Source: Cymbomonas tetramitiformis (lineage: Eukaryota > Chlorophyta > Pyramimonadophyceae > Pyramimonadales > Pyramimonadaceae). Taken from it: DNA of 64,000 bases. A model generated the notes under the pieces. That model saw only the letters and a program-made list of their open reading frames with translations. It was not told the DNA's origin and made no database searches. Where the stretch lies: contig LGRX02003698.1 of the NCBI GenBank assembly GCA_001247695.2, positions 20,422 to 84,421 of the forward strand, in the 5' to 3' direction. Positions 32,298-43,197 of this stretch are shown piece after piece. Made by a program: the position numbers and the translations under genes. Positions within the stretch are counted from its first letter, which is position 1. The number at the start of each line of letters is the position of its first letter.

Positions 32298-32720
32298 AAG
32301 CCAGTGGATGAGGATTGTCCACCCACTTTGTGTGGTGGACCCCCACCATTTTATACATTGTTGGCCCATCAAGCCTGTTTTTGGATAGGGCTTAAGCACC
32401 TGTCCAGAGGCCCACCAGCGTTCTGTGGATGAGGAGGCCCACACGGCTTCCTGTGGTAAAGGATGACCAACAAGCCAGGCTTGGGGATAAAGATGGCCCA
32501 CTAACTATCCTGTGGATGAGGATAAGCCACTGTGTGGATGAGGATTGTCCACCCACTTTGTGTGGTGGACCCCCACCATTTTATACATTGTTGGCCCATC
32601 AAGCCTGTTTTTGGATAGGGCTTAAGCACCTGTCCAAAGGCCCACCAGCTTTCTGTGGATGAGGAGGCCCACACGTCTTCCTGTGGTAAAGGATGACCAA
32701 CAAGCCAGTCTTGGAGATAA
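32298..32720. repeat. About 230-bp tandem duplication (third copy at 38.75 kb)
   Basis: GTGGATGAGGATTGTCCACC...CATTTTATACATTGTTGGCCC...CTGTGGTAAAGGATGACC appears twice in tandem here, next to segmental copy 2, and again at 38750-38985. Confidence 0.88.
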
Positions 32721-32721
32721 A

Positions 32722-33828
32722 CCCTACAAATTTAGGACACCTGTACCCGACATGTACCCGGCATGTACCCGGCATGTACTTGGACAACGTACATATGTAC
32801 CTGTCCACTCCCCGCTTGGGGCCCAAAACTCAGTGAAAATCCGAGTTGTAAAAAAGTGCAATATTTTCACATATATGTCAAGGCCATAAGTGACTAAGAC
32901 ATCCTTGACAAGTTTCGATGTAAACAAATGAGTTATTCCTTCAGAAATGGACATCCGGAAAACAGGACTGGCGTGTACCTACGTGTACCTACGTGTACCC
33001 CGTCGACGGGCACACACTTCCAGAACGGTGCATGCGGGGTGCATGTGTACGCAATCGAGTGCGTACACATGCACCCGGCATGCACCGGGCGGGTACATGT
33101 AGATACATGCCGGGTACATGGTCCGCGTACACATGCACTCAACGTGTACCATGCAGTACATGCTGAGTACATGCTGGGTACATGGTGTCTCGTACACATG
33201 TACCGGTCATGTACCAAATGGCAGACTAGTGCATGTTGGGTACATGTGAACGCACCCCCTTAGTACGACGTGGGTGCATAGTAACCCCACGCGCGTTATA
33301 TATGGCGTGCACGTGTACCGACAATGTACCATGTGTGAATTTAACAATTCACCATAACAAAAACGATCATTATATACAATTACATTTACCTATGTTTATC
33401 TATCATGCCTCATCGTCACTGGGATTCTCATCTCGGACAATCTGCTCAAAGAAGTCGGCTAGCGGATCCAAGACCATCGAGGTTTCCATGCAAGGATGCT
33501 TTCGAATCACCACTTGAGAAGCAATCTCCTCGGCAAGCACAAACGGTTCTTTTCGATCGAATTCAGTGGCCAGATTCTCTGGGTCCAAGACGTAGAAACA
33601 CTTTGAAACACTTTCCGCTCCTATGATGGAATGCCTCGCACGCAAAGCGGCCGTTAAAGCTTTAGCTGGCTTCTTGAGCTACGAAACCTTGACAAACACG
33701 TACGGTCTTCCTCCAAGCTCCACTCGATAGATGTCATCCACCCGGCCAAACCTGGAATACAAGCATCACCCCCTCCCGACATCAAGCACGTATGCACCAT
33801 CACATCGATATCAAATCAGTCTCGCACC
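32722..33828. repeat. Segmental duplication, copy 2 (about 1.1 kb)
   Basis: Same content and orientation as 25061-26146; one extra CATGTACCCGG unit near the start. Homology ends at CTCGCACC on both sides. Confidence 0.92.
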
Positions 33829-34294
33829 GCTTGGCTCGTGCATGTTCGGCCCGCACACTACTGCACACGGGTACATGTGCACCCAAGACGTACCCGGTAT
33901 GAAGACATGACGGGTACACATGCACCCACGCGTTCCCATGTTAGGTGTGTATGTACCGAGGGTGCACGGGTACTGGTGGTACATGATTGTGCACTCACCG
34001 GTCTGTTTTTGCCTTTTCCTTTGTTCGCTCGCGACCTTTCGTCCTCATCCTCTCGACGTAAAAAGATCGGAAGTAACATTGCACTGTCTTGAACTTTTTG
34101 TCCATGGATGCGGTCCGGAACTTCATCGTACCCACTTGCACTCGATTGAACTTGCGGCATCGAGGAGGGCAACCTTCGAGTAGAGCGCGCTCATACTCTG
34201 TGTATTGTCTTCCCAACCATGGGGTGGGGTCCAGGTCGATGTGCATCTTGTACTTGGCGGTACCCGGTGCGCCTTTGACCTGAAGGTGCGCCGT
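33403..34294 (-). pseudogene. Transposon-encoded protein, DUF4216-like C-terminus, copy 2 with an upstream exon
   Basis: Exon 34294-33999 (after GTTGTTTGCAG) reads HLQVKGAPGTAKYKMHIDL, LGRQYTEYERALLEG, MKFRTASMDKKFKTVQ and FRSFYVERM, and ends at GGTGAGTGC. The next exon starts at 33751 with FGRVDDIYRVELGG. The order F-x-T...D...K-T-Q, then G-V-x-D-I, then V-x-W matches the plant CACTA C-terminal region as I remember it. A TAG replaces the Trp codon of copy 1 near 33680, so this copy is dead. The 247-bp intron between the exons is GTAC-palindrome rich. Confidence 0.55.
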
Positions 34295-34480
34295 CTGCAA
34301 ACAACACATGGCGCCTAAGCACTACGGAAATGCCGGGGACGTATGTACCGCGCGTGCACTGCATTACGGGTGCAGGCTAAATACACGTGTACCGGGCCAA
34401 CACTGGAAACGGTTGCGACCGGGTGCACACGTACTGACCTATGGTACATGGTGGGTACACGTGCACCCGCAATTTCCGAT

Positions 34481-35150
34481 TTTTTATTTTTACGTAGAGC
34501 ATTTTTAGGAATTCGCTTGTGGTCGAATGTTGGTAGTTTGCTCCAGTATTTTGTGTGTCCCTTTCTCCTTGCTCTCCAGAGCCATTCCCTGAAGTTTCCT
34601 AACGTCTTTCCCGTCATGTTGTGCCGTGCGCGTGCATTTGCGTCCCTCGTTGTTAGGGTTATTTTAGGGTTCGCCTTTGTACTACAGTAGTTCCGTTTTA
34701 AGTGGGTGGGTGGTAGTGCGTCATTTGGTTGGTTGGGGTGCTTATTTTGGGCCTGTCTTGTCCATCTCGGGTGTCGCTGTAGTGTTTTCGCTGTTGTCGA
34801 GTTTATGGTTACAACGTTACATTGCCCTAAATCCATATATGTAACGCCCTAATATCATTTCCTTGGCGGGCCTCATTTTTTGTATGTCGTCCCCTAGTTG
34901 TGCAAAACATTTGGGGTGTTTCGGTGTGTTTTCCAAAATTTTTTACTTTTACGTAGAGCATTTTTGGGAATTCGCTTGTGGTCGAGTGTCGGCAGTTCGC
35001 CCTCATACTTTGTGTAGCGTGTCTCCCTACCCTCCTGAGCCATTCCCTAAAGTTTTTTCATGTCCCTCTCTGTATATGGGGCTGTGTGAAGTCATTTGTG
35101 TCTTTAATTGGTAGGGTTTCGGTAGGGTTCGCCTGCATATCGTGGTAATG
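34481..35150. repeat. Degenerate about 210-bp direct duplication (offset about 463 bp)
   Basis: 34481-34690 and 34944-35150 share TTTACGTAGAGCATTTTTGGG, AATTCGCTTGTGGTCGA, GAGCCATTCCCTAAAGTTT-type and TAGGGTTCGCCT blocks with about 25% differences. No coding seen. Confidence 0.75.
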
Positions 35151-35552
35151 TCGTGCAAACTTGCCGAGTCGGAATGTAATCCTAATATTGCTATCAGTGT
35201 ACCATGTATTCTTTTGTTTAAGTATATATATGCAGCGGTTCATTGCTGCCGTCCTCTTCTGTCGTTCGTACATGCCATGGGAATTCAGTTTATGTTCATT
35301 AGTTTCGTGGTTGATTATAATCGGCTATATGGTTGATTGTAATAAAGCCGCGTCCACGTGAAGGCGGCGGCCACGTGCACGTGGTCCCCCCCGCCACGAC
35401 CCAGTGGTTTAGGTCGGATAGTTGAGGTACACGACGCTCGCCACGCACGTTCCTGCGAAGCACAGTCAGTCGGTACATTACCGGTACACATGCACCCGGG
35501 AATAATCACAATGGTACGACGTGGGTACATGTGTACCGCGCGTGTACGGTGA

Positions 35553-35667
35553 ATGCGGACACATTCTCCCACTAAGGCATTCCCACACGACGCGCCCACG
35601 CAAAATAAAATTTTGGCAGGGCCTCCGGCGCACATTGTGACCATAAGCAAGAATTTCCGGCATATTT
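35553..35667 (-). pseudogene. Probable exon of the minus-strand transposon gene
   Basis: VKRNMPEILAYGHNVRRR then RVVWECLSGRM follows an AG acceptor near 35668 and runs to a GTAC donor-like region. No family assigned; listed because it lies in line with the exons at 35798-35920 and 33403-34294. Confidence 0.35.
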
Positions 35668-35797
35668 CGTTTCACCTTCATGCGTAAGTGTCCGGTACGT
35701 ATGTACCGACGTCACACCGGCCATGTACCAACCGAAGAACGGTAAGGTGCACGCGTACCCGGGGTGCACGCATTACTTTATGAAGGGAAGAACGCAC

Positions 35798-35920
35798 CTT
35801 GCATCGACATCGTCGGTGTCGTGAACGGGTCGTTGTCGACCGTGTTGTCGCCATGCATGCGCCGGGGCCGGGCGAAGATACCGAGGGCGTCCCCGACGCT
35901 CCTGCCCATGTCGCATGGAT
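35798..35920 (-). pseudogene. Probable exon of the minus-strand transposon gene
   Basis: Between CGTATGCAG and GGTGCGTTC the frame reads PCDMGRSVGDALGIFARP then DNTVDNDPFTTPTMSMQ. Good splice borders and non-repetitive coding sequence within GTAC-rich flanks. Function unknown. Confidence 0.4.
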
Positions 35921-36221
35921 CTGCATACGGGAAGACATTGCGGGTACATACGTACCGAACATGTATTAGGCGGCATAAGGTACATACACGGACGCATGTA
36001 CCCGGCATGTACCCGGCGGCGAGTACATGCCGGGTACGCATGCCGCGCCGCGAGCAAGTACACGTTGGGTACAAGGTAAAGGTACACGTGTATCCGGCAT
36101 GTACGCATAGACGGTTACATGTGTACCGCATATGTACTATCACCGTACGTTTCCTGTACATAGGGACTTTATCAGTACGCAAATGATGTACTCTGCATGT
36201 ACCCGAACGTAAATTTTGGGT

Positions 36222-36390
36222 ACATATGTTATTTCTGCACCCCACTTAAACTTCATTCTTGTACTATTGTGTACTTGCTCGCGGCGGATGTTGGGTACAA
36301 TTAGGGTATACATGAACCATCCCGTTACTAAAATCCGCCGCGAGCAAGTACAAGAATGAAGCCAAAGTGGGGTGCAGAAATAACATATGT
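36222..36390. repeat. About 60-bp inverted repeat (foldback) with 45-50-bp loop
   Basis: CATATGTTATTTCTGCACCCC...TTCATTCTTGTAC...GCTCGCGGCGGAT on the left is matched inverted by ATCCGCCGCGAGCAAGTACA...CATATG on the right, with a 10-bp internal gap. Confidence 0.85.
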
Positions 36391-37209
36391 ACTCAGGTTT
36401 GGTATATGCAAGTGCAAGCGAGTACAATTTACACTTTTCCCGACAGCTTCAGGTACAACCCAGGCGCACGTGTACCCAAGCGAACATCACCAAAACGCAA
36501 AAAAAAAAAGTCACCAAACCCCCCAAAAACAAGTTGGCCTCATTTTAAAGCGCACGACGAGCGCAAAAAATAATCGAGTGCACGACGAGCCCGAAAAACA
36601 TTTTAGTTGCACGAAAAATGGGCAAACGTGTTGCACAAAAAAAAAGGAACAGAGAAAGAAAATCGTACCTCAATTAGGATGACCGCCCGAGTAGAGCGGT
36701 CGGGTGGAATAATCGATGACGATCGCGATCGATACGTACGTGACCTGCGTGCCTGCGATCCCCAACCCGCGAGCGCGAGCGTCATGCGGTGGATTATTCC
36801 ATCTCCAATCGTCCGATGGCATCGCATGGCATGGCACACGTTTCGCAGAATTCGTCATCGTCATCGTTATCGTCGATCGTGCTCGCGTGACGAGGACGTG
36901 CTGTGACTTCTCACGCCCCCCAACGCGCAACGGGAAGTCAAGGTGTCCACTCGACTGTACCGTAGGCATTTTTGCAGAATACTGTAAAAGTTCAAACTCA
37001 CCGGTACAGCCGTCAACGCTTCACATTTCACCGTCCAGCAGTGTGCAGCAGCGTGTGGTGGCCTCGCCAGCGGGTTGCATGTTATGATATTTCTCATTCT
37101 TGCTCGCTGCAATATGTCACAGGTTTGTAGTGCATGTTTTTTATATGTATATGTATTATTTTGTGTGTGCTTAGCGCGCTCATCCTTGGCATGCGCGGAA
37201 CTTTGACTT

Positions 37210-37278
37210 GGAGTGAACGGGAAGATTCCCGCGAGTCCTTTGCACTCGAAATAGTTGGTTCAAATCCAACTCACTCCA
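37210..37278 (+). tRNA. tRNA-like sequence (possible Lys UUU), atypical D arm
   Basis: Acceptor GGAGTGA pairs with TCACTCC (+A, then CC). T arm GTTGG-TTCAAAT-CCAAC with a perfect B box. Anticodon stem CGAGT/ACTCG with loop CCTTTGC. The D arm is only GGGA-AGAT-TCCC and position 33 is C, not U. The A box is poor. It may be a decayed or organelle-type tRNA or a tRNA-derived SINE fragment. Confidence 0.4.
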
Positions 37279-37559
37279 CCTCTCCTTTTCAGTTTCCCTC
37301 GTTAATTTCGTTTTTCACTTATATCATCTTTCATCTTTACTAAACGTTACTCGGTTGTTTTTGTTTTTCAGATCGCTGAAAATATTCGAGTGGTGAAATC
37401 AATTTTTCCACCATCATCTCGCGTTTACATTCGCGCTTCTTTGAGGTTCCTAGGTTGCTAGTTATGTTTTGCACAAGGGAATCTTTGATGCGTTTTCCGC
37501 TTTTTACTAAGTGTTGGTTCTTTGCTTTACTTTTCAGATCGGCTGTTTTGGAGAAACCC

Positions 37560-37650
37560 TAAATGGAGAAAATCGACCGCCTCGAGTACTTCATGAGCTT
37601 CAAGCTTCCCTTCGAGCGTGCTAGGTTGATAGATTGTTTACAATCGTAGT
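37560..37650 (+). other. Short frame after a polypyrimidine-AG, unassigned
   Basis: ATGGAGAAAATCGACCGCCT opens 28 codons (KIDRLEYFMSFKLPFERARL) to TAG. Two CTTTTCAGATCG-type acceptors precede it (37.37 and 37.54 kb). May be a stray exon. The remainder of 37.3-37.9 kb shows nothing. Confidence 0.2.
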
Positions 37651-38749
37651 GTTGGAACTAGAAATCGTACGAATAGAACGTTATTTTGCGTATTGGTAGG
37701 ATAGAGATGAGTAGTCCCAATTGTATCCCATCGTGCCTAGCTAGCTACACTATCGTATTAATATGATTGTATTAAACATGCTCGAGTGTTCCATGCGTAT
37801 GCGTGATGTGCTAGCCTTCGCATAGCATATGCATTGTGAACACACTTAGTGTAAGTAGCACACATTTTCGCAATCCTCTTGTGATATTGTGCATATAGAT
37901 AGGCCTCGTACACACCATTGCGTGCATGTGTACCCTTTTCGAGTACACATGCACCTATAGCGTACTAATGCATACGCACGTACATGTTGGGTACATATGT
38001 ATGGGAGGCTCGTACACGCTTGGTACATGTGTACTAATAATGCACCGATATACACGTGCATATGGGGTACGTATGCACCAGTCATGTTAATATCAATAAG
38101 TACATATGTACCTGGTCTGCGTACATGCGTACCCGGCATGTACCTCACTCAAATGTACATGCGGGGTGCATATGCACCAGTCATGTTAATATCAATAAGT
38201 ACATATGCACCTGGCTTACGTACATATGTACCTGACCTGCGTACACGCATACCCGGCATGTACCTGATGCGTGGGTACATGTTGGGTACGTGCGCACCAG
38301 GCATGTTTATATCAATAAGTACATATGTACCTGGCCTAAGTACATATGTACCCACCATGTACCCCGGGTGTCCCAACGGTAACATCCAACGGTAACATCC
38401 AACGGTAACCTGAGTACATATGCGGTACACATGTACCCGTACATGCGTACACGCCGGGTACATGCGCAGGCGGCAAAAGGTACATACACGGACGCATGCA
38501 CCCAGCATGTACCCTGTCGCGGGTACATGCCGGGTACATATGCCGCGCCGCGAGCAAGTACACGTAGGTACAAGGTAGAGTACACGTGTACCCAACATGT
38601 ACCAGACCCCGTTTTTTACTGTTTTCGTACACGTTGGGTACACGTTGGGTACACGTTGGGTACACGCTGGGTACACGCTGGGTACACGTTGGGTACACGT
38701 CCCCGGTACATGCCGGGTACATATGCACTGGGGTTTCCAAAATTTGTAG

Positions 38750-38985
38750 GGAAAGATGGCCCACTAACTATCCTGTGGATGAGGATAAGCCACTATGTGG
38801 ATGAGGAGTGTCCACCCACTTTGTGTGGTGGACCCCCACCATTTTATACATTGTTGGCCCATCAAGCCTGTTTTTGGATGAGGAGCTTAAGCACCTGTCC
38901 AGAGGCCCACCAGCGTTCCTGTGGATGAGGAAAGCCCACATGGTTTCCTGTGGTAAAGGATGGACAACAAGCTTGTCTTGTGATC
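38750..38985. repeat. Third copy of the 32.3-kb repeat unit
   Basis: GATGGCCCACTAACTATCC, GTGTCCACCCACTTTGTG and CATTTTATACATTGTTGGCC match 32298-32720, same orientation. Confidence 0.85.
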
Positions 38986-39015
38986 AGTAGGGCTCACCAA
39001 GCCCTACTAGATAAC

Positions 39016-42000
39016 ATGTCCTCGCTTATCGGGATCAACGATGGCGGAGATGATGACTTGCCGGTAAATTGCCGCAATTCATTCAATAATTTGAAGCCCA
39101 TTATCTTATAGGTGAGTGAATTCAACTAAATTACCATTAATATTATTACCGATATGTTCACTTGAATTTTATCATTTATTTACAACATTCTAATTTTGTC
39201 ATTGTGCTTTATGGTGTGCAGTATGTGCAGTATCCTTGTCAACGTTGAGTGCTGATACTGCCTGAGGAAACAGAGATACAAGCCCAAGCTTTAAATGTCT
39301 TAGACCCACTTTTGGTGACCAAGGCCAACGTACGTATCCAGGACTTCCACGCCCTTGGCGATCGAGCGACAATATCCACCAAAGTAAAGATAAAGAAGGG
39401 AGGTCCTTGTCTCGTCACCGAGTTCAGTCTCCTCAACGAATGGGTGAATGCATATCCTGTGTACATGTCCTCTACTCAAATTCTTGGGAAGAAACACAAA
39501 CTTGGTCTTTTAATAGCGCACAACGATACACCACCACGTCGAGGGTGGTCCAATATTACTCTTGATTCAAGGGTACTGCTACTTGGACTTGGCACATCTG
39601 GCCATTTAACCTACCAGCCAAATGTCGAGTACGCCATGAATAATGTATATCCATTTTACAACGCACAAGGTAATCCTTCAATCAGGTCCTTGATTTCAGT
39701 TTCAAGTTTGTCACTATCATCATCGCAATAAACTAATGTTTTGTATTGTTGTGTACAGATCCTGAAACCACCAGAGCTCTTTACAGTATCAATTTCGTAG
39801 ACGGCAGTGGGATTATTTGCTTCGCAAGCACCCGCGCCTCTGACACTCTTAATGTACGAATAAATGTACGAAAATTTGATGAAACATTAATTGTGCCATA
39901 CGAAAGTTGGCAGGAGCGCCCTCTCAAGGTGAGTTGTAGTTTAATAACTCAACACTCACCTCCTAACACAACCCACTGAGTCAGGTTGGTAGTCGTTTTG
40001 CACTCAAGCATGCCAGTCGATGTGCCCACCAATCATTCCACGTGTCTACACTAACCGTGTTCATTGTCATGCATTGACTGTTTTCATTCAGCTAGACCAA
40101 GCTGTGATATGCTCTAAGAGTATTAATATCGTAGGACCAAGATGTGTCATACTGTGTTCATTCCAGTTGTTGACCATGTTCCAATCAGCTTCCATATCCT
40201 ACTCGGCTTAATATAATCAAATAACAACTAATTTGCCACTCATTCAACAAGTTGACTTCACAGGTACATCTATGTGATAATGAGGCTAACCTGAGAATAT
40301 GGGACACCAAGGACAACCAGGAAGAGTGCACAGTAAAAAACCTCTGACCAGTTCGATTGGATCCACTCACAAGTCCAGTGGACCACGTGTGTATGCTAAT
40401 CGGACTTACTCAAACCGAGGACTCAACCATCTCATACGATGATACCTTTGCTGACATGACCTTGCTGGAACTACTTGGGCATGAGAAAACACTCAACAGA
40501 GCATTCCCTGGTAAGTTGTTTCAAGCTTGGCTTCAAATGCACTCCTGATTCATGTTCCTGCAATGTGAATAATTTCTCAAATCTCGTGATTGTTACATTG
40601 AACATCTATATTGACTAATACTCCATCCATACGGCCTGTTGTTTAATTTTGGTTGGGAGGGGTCGACAGGGGCTGGACCAAGGCATGCTATTGAGTGCTT
40701 AAACACGACATCTCGCGCTTGCAGAGCTGGTAACAACAGCACTCGGATGGCCAATGAAGTGTCTTCAGTAGATGTCCGTCTCCTTGCACTTGCTGCACAT
40801 CGACAACTCATTGCAACAGAACTGGCTATTGTCAGCGCGTCTATTGCTGATGGCAATCCGTTTGCACCTGAGGGTTTTAACAAGCCCTTTGCACGAAGCT
40901 CTGCAAGGACTAATACTTCGTATCGAGCTTTCGGGACTTTGGTGTTGGTAGATGGCTTAAAGGAGTAAAAAACGTGCACCTCATTCAACATCAATATCCA
41001 TCCTGACTTGCTGGGGGTGAAGCCACCAACCATTGCGGGCGAGGTATGCTCACTAACATATTATTCCAGATTGCCTTGTCTTTCATTTTCACATTGTTCA
41101 TCAAACTCAATCTTGACCATTTTTTGCTTTCAGGTGCTACCTCTTCCATATCATGAAAAACACGGCAGCGATCAACACCAGTTTGCTCTTCCGCTGCAAA
41201 AAATTGCAAATTCAGCAAAGAATAAGGAGAATCGAAGACTCGGCAAACCATCTATTCCTATGAGATTGGCCAAAAAACCTAGACCGATGTCATTATTCCT
41301 CAAGAAGGACATCGGCGTTGGACCCTTAAAGTAAATTTCTCTTAGCTATTATCATTCGCCTAGTTTTGTATTTATTAATATGCAATCACTTATCTCATTC
41401 ATCCATCAACAGGTACCATGCATCAAAAGAGATTGAAACTCTGCTTGCTCAACATCCTCACACTTCGCAAAACCCAGCCGGGCACCCAATTCCAGTCGGA
41501 TATGAAGGGCAAACGATTCGCATGTTTTTCTCTGAAGGTGAGTTTGGTATTTTCGATTTTGTGATTTGTTTCCATCTAATAATTCCCATCCTTGACATCA
41601 CATTAACCATGTTACCTTGATATCCTTCTATTTTGCTCCTTTGGCTTACAGGTGGCGCCAGAGACATTCCGGCTTTTGGTGTGGTCATACCGTTCTCTAA
41701 GCTTTCAACAATTCAGATCGCCAGAGCCCTGAGAGATAGTCTTGACCTCAAGCGTGTCGTCAACGAGCAATTGTATGCTGTAATATGGAGGGATGGCAAC
41801 CTCACTCACATCCTACAAGATCAGATTTTATCATACCGCTTGGCAGGTTCAAACATGTCAGCCACACCTAGCAGTGCACTGCCTTTTTTCAAATCGTTTT
41901 CAAATCGACAAACACAACAATCCTCTCTTTGGGCCTCACTTCGGAGGACATGCAATCGATCAAGACAACTTCCTGAAATCACTTCGTGTTGAAGAGCTGA

Positions 42001-42143
42001 GGGTCAGAAGACTTGCTATCACATCATTGGATGCAAAGATCCAGGAGTTCCCACATCTCCAAACAAACATTCCTCCCGCTCTCCAGAAGTTGCGAGAAAA
42101 GGGCGTTGTCAACAGAGGAATCGTCCTGCATTCGATATCTTAA
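39016..42143 (+). CDS. Spliced gene of unknown function (possible in-frame TGA)
   Basis: Exons with phase-consistent GT-AG borders: 39016-39063 (ATG, tentative), about 39245-39669, 39759-39928, 40264-40510, 40670 to about 40950, 41134-41330, 41413-41537, 41652 to about 41850, and a last exon ending LREKGVVNRGIVLHSIS-stop at 42141. An additional exon near 39.98-40.1 kb is likely. Readable blocks: FHALGDRATISTKVKIKKGG, PETTRALYSINFVDGSGI, LALAAHRQLIATELAIVSAS, RDIPAFGVVIPFSKLST. The exon 40264-40510 is open except for TGA at 40345. No domain recognised; introns are short and AT-rich. It may be a host gene or an expanded element gene. Confidence 0.5.
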
Positions 42144-42447
42144 TGACCTGTAGTAAATAGAGAACATTTTAGTTTTACTAGCTACATTGCCAACATCTCA
42201 AATCTCACCTGAGTATTTTCTTAATAAGGTAACCTTAATTTCCAAATCCTAGCCTTGACATTAAATATGCCAATTGGTGATTGCTTCAAATGTCTTCAAA
42301 TGTCCCAACTATTTATCTCGCTTGCTTGTTATTGTTAACGTGCCCTTAAATTTGAGATTACAACTATACTATTCCTTTATTCAGTACTTTGATTTAATTA
42401 ATAACATTACATTCCAATTATGCTTCCAAATTATATATAGAGACAGG

Positions 42448-42471
42448 CCCCCCCACTTTATAGTGGGGGGG
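42448..42471. repeat. Perfect hairpin CCCCCCCACT-TTAT-AGTGGGGGGG
   Basis: 10-bp perfect stem with 4-nt loop, about 300 bp downstream of the unknown gene's stop codon. The 42.15-42.9 kb interval holds nothing else I recognise. Confidence 0.85.
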
Positions 42472-42912
42472 TAAATCCGGGGTCTACCCGTGATCAACCT
42501 GACCTTTATATTAACAGTGTCAATATCGGTTGGACAACATAGCAATATCTTGATTATGTAAGTATCCCAATTAATATCCTTGTGTTCATTACATTTTAAT
42601 TGCCAATGCCACTTGCTTTTCTAAACTTTTGTTATTCAATACTTCACAACATTCCTTATTGCACCTCCGCGTTCACTCACAATTTGGTAACAATGCAAAA
42701 TTTAGAATTGAGGAATTTGGATTTTTCCCCACCTGTACGTTCACGTACCCCCTATATATAAAATCAGTTCGTTCACGAGTTCATGACTGACAGATGACGC
42801 TGACACAGTGTCGTCACAGTGTCATCATCCCGCTCTGCTATTCGCGGTTTGCTTGTTTAAGGTAATTTGCTTCGGTCCTCGAAAACATAAAAGAGCAGAG
42901 GTTTACCCATCG

Positions 42913-43069
42913 GAAAACTGATGGTTTTCTGATCAGTGTAGGATGACAGGCAGTATGACTGTCATCCGGAGCAGATCTGAAAACTGAGGTTTTCTGATCA
43001 GTCGGAGGCATAAGAGGCCAGCTACGGACTGAGAGGGCCTCTTGCCGTGTTACTGTGGACTTGTGTGGA
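42913..43069 (+). repeat. A1 terminal repeat with lox/FRT-like inverted arms
   Basis: 157 bp. Starts with the core GAAAAC, then GAAAACTGATGGTTTTC and GAAAACTGAGGTTTTC hairpins and GGATGACAG...CTGTCATCC: three inverted repeats that could be recombinase binding arms. Confidence 0.88.
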
Positions 43070-43197
43070 GTTTCATCGACTGTTTAACTTTTTGCAGTTT
43101 ACTGTCCGTTTTTGCAGTTTGTGTCCGTTTTTGCAGTTCTGTAACACCGTAAGCTTTTCAGTGCGCACATACTTTCAGTAGTATTCGTATATTGATT

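Larger units (their letters stand above)
33835..38740. repeat. GTAC-palindrome-rich region (GGGTACATGTGTACCC family)
   Basis: Hundreds of GTAC cores embedded in GTACATG, TGTACCC, GGGTACAC and CATGTACCGG, in both orientations and irregularly spaced, most dense at 35.45-36.2 and 37.9-38.75 kb. The same family fills the first halves of both 1.1-kb duplicates. All six frames read Tyr/Cys/Val/His-rich false ORFs. Some of it lies in introns of a decayed transposon gene. Confidence 0.85.

Noticed and set aside
25061..33828. 1.1-kb direct repeats as LTRs of a retrotransposon
   Set aside because: No primer-binding or polypurine site, no RT or integrase between them, and each copy contains part of a protein-coding exon.
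34660..35130. Telomere-like TTTAGGG motifs
   Set aside because: Only isolated single units (TTTTAGGG, GTAGGG), no array.
33838..38676. Many 60-175-aa ORFs of Met-Tyr-Pro-Ala-Cys-Thr type
   Set aside because: Translations of the GTAC-palindrome family on both strands; no conserved frame apart from the few spliced exons listed.
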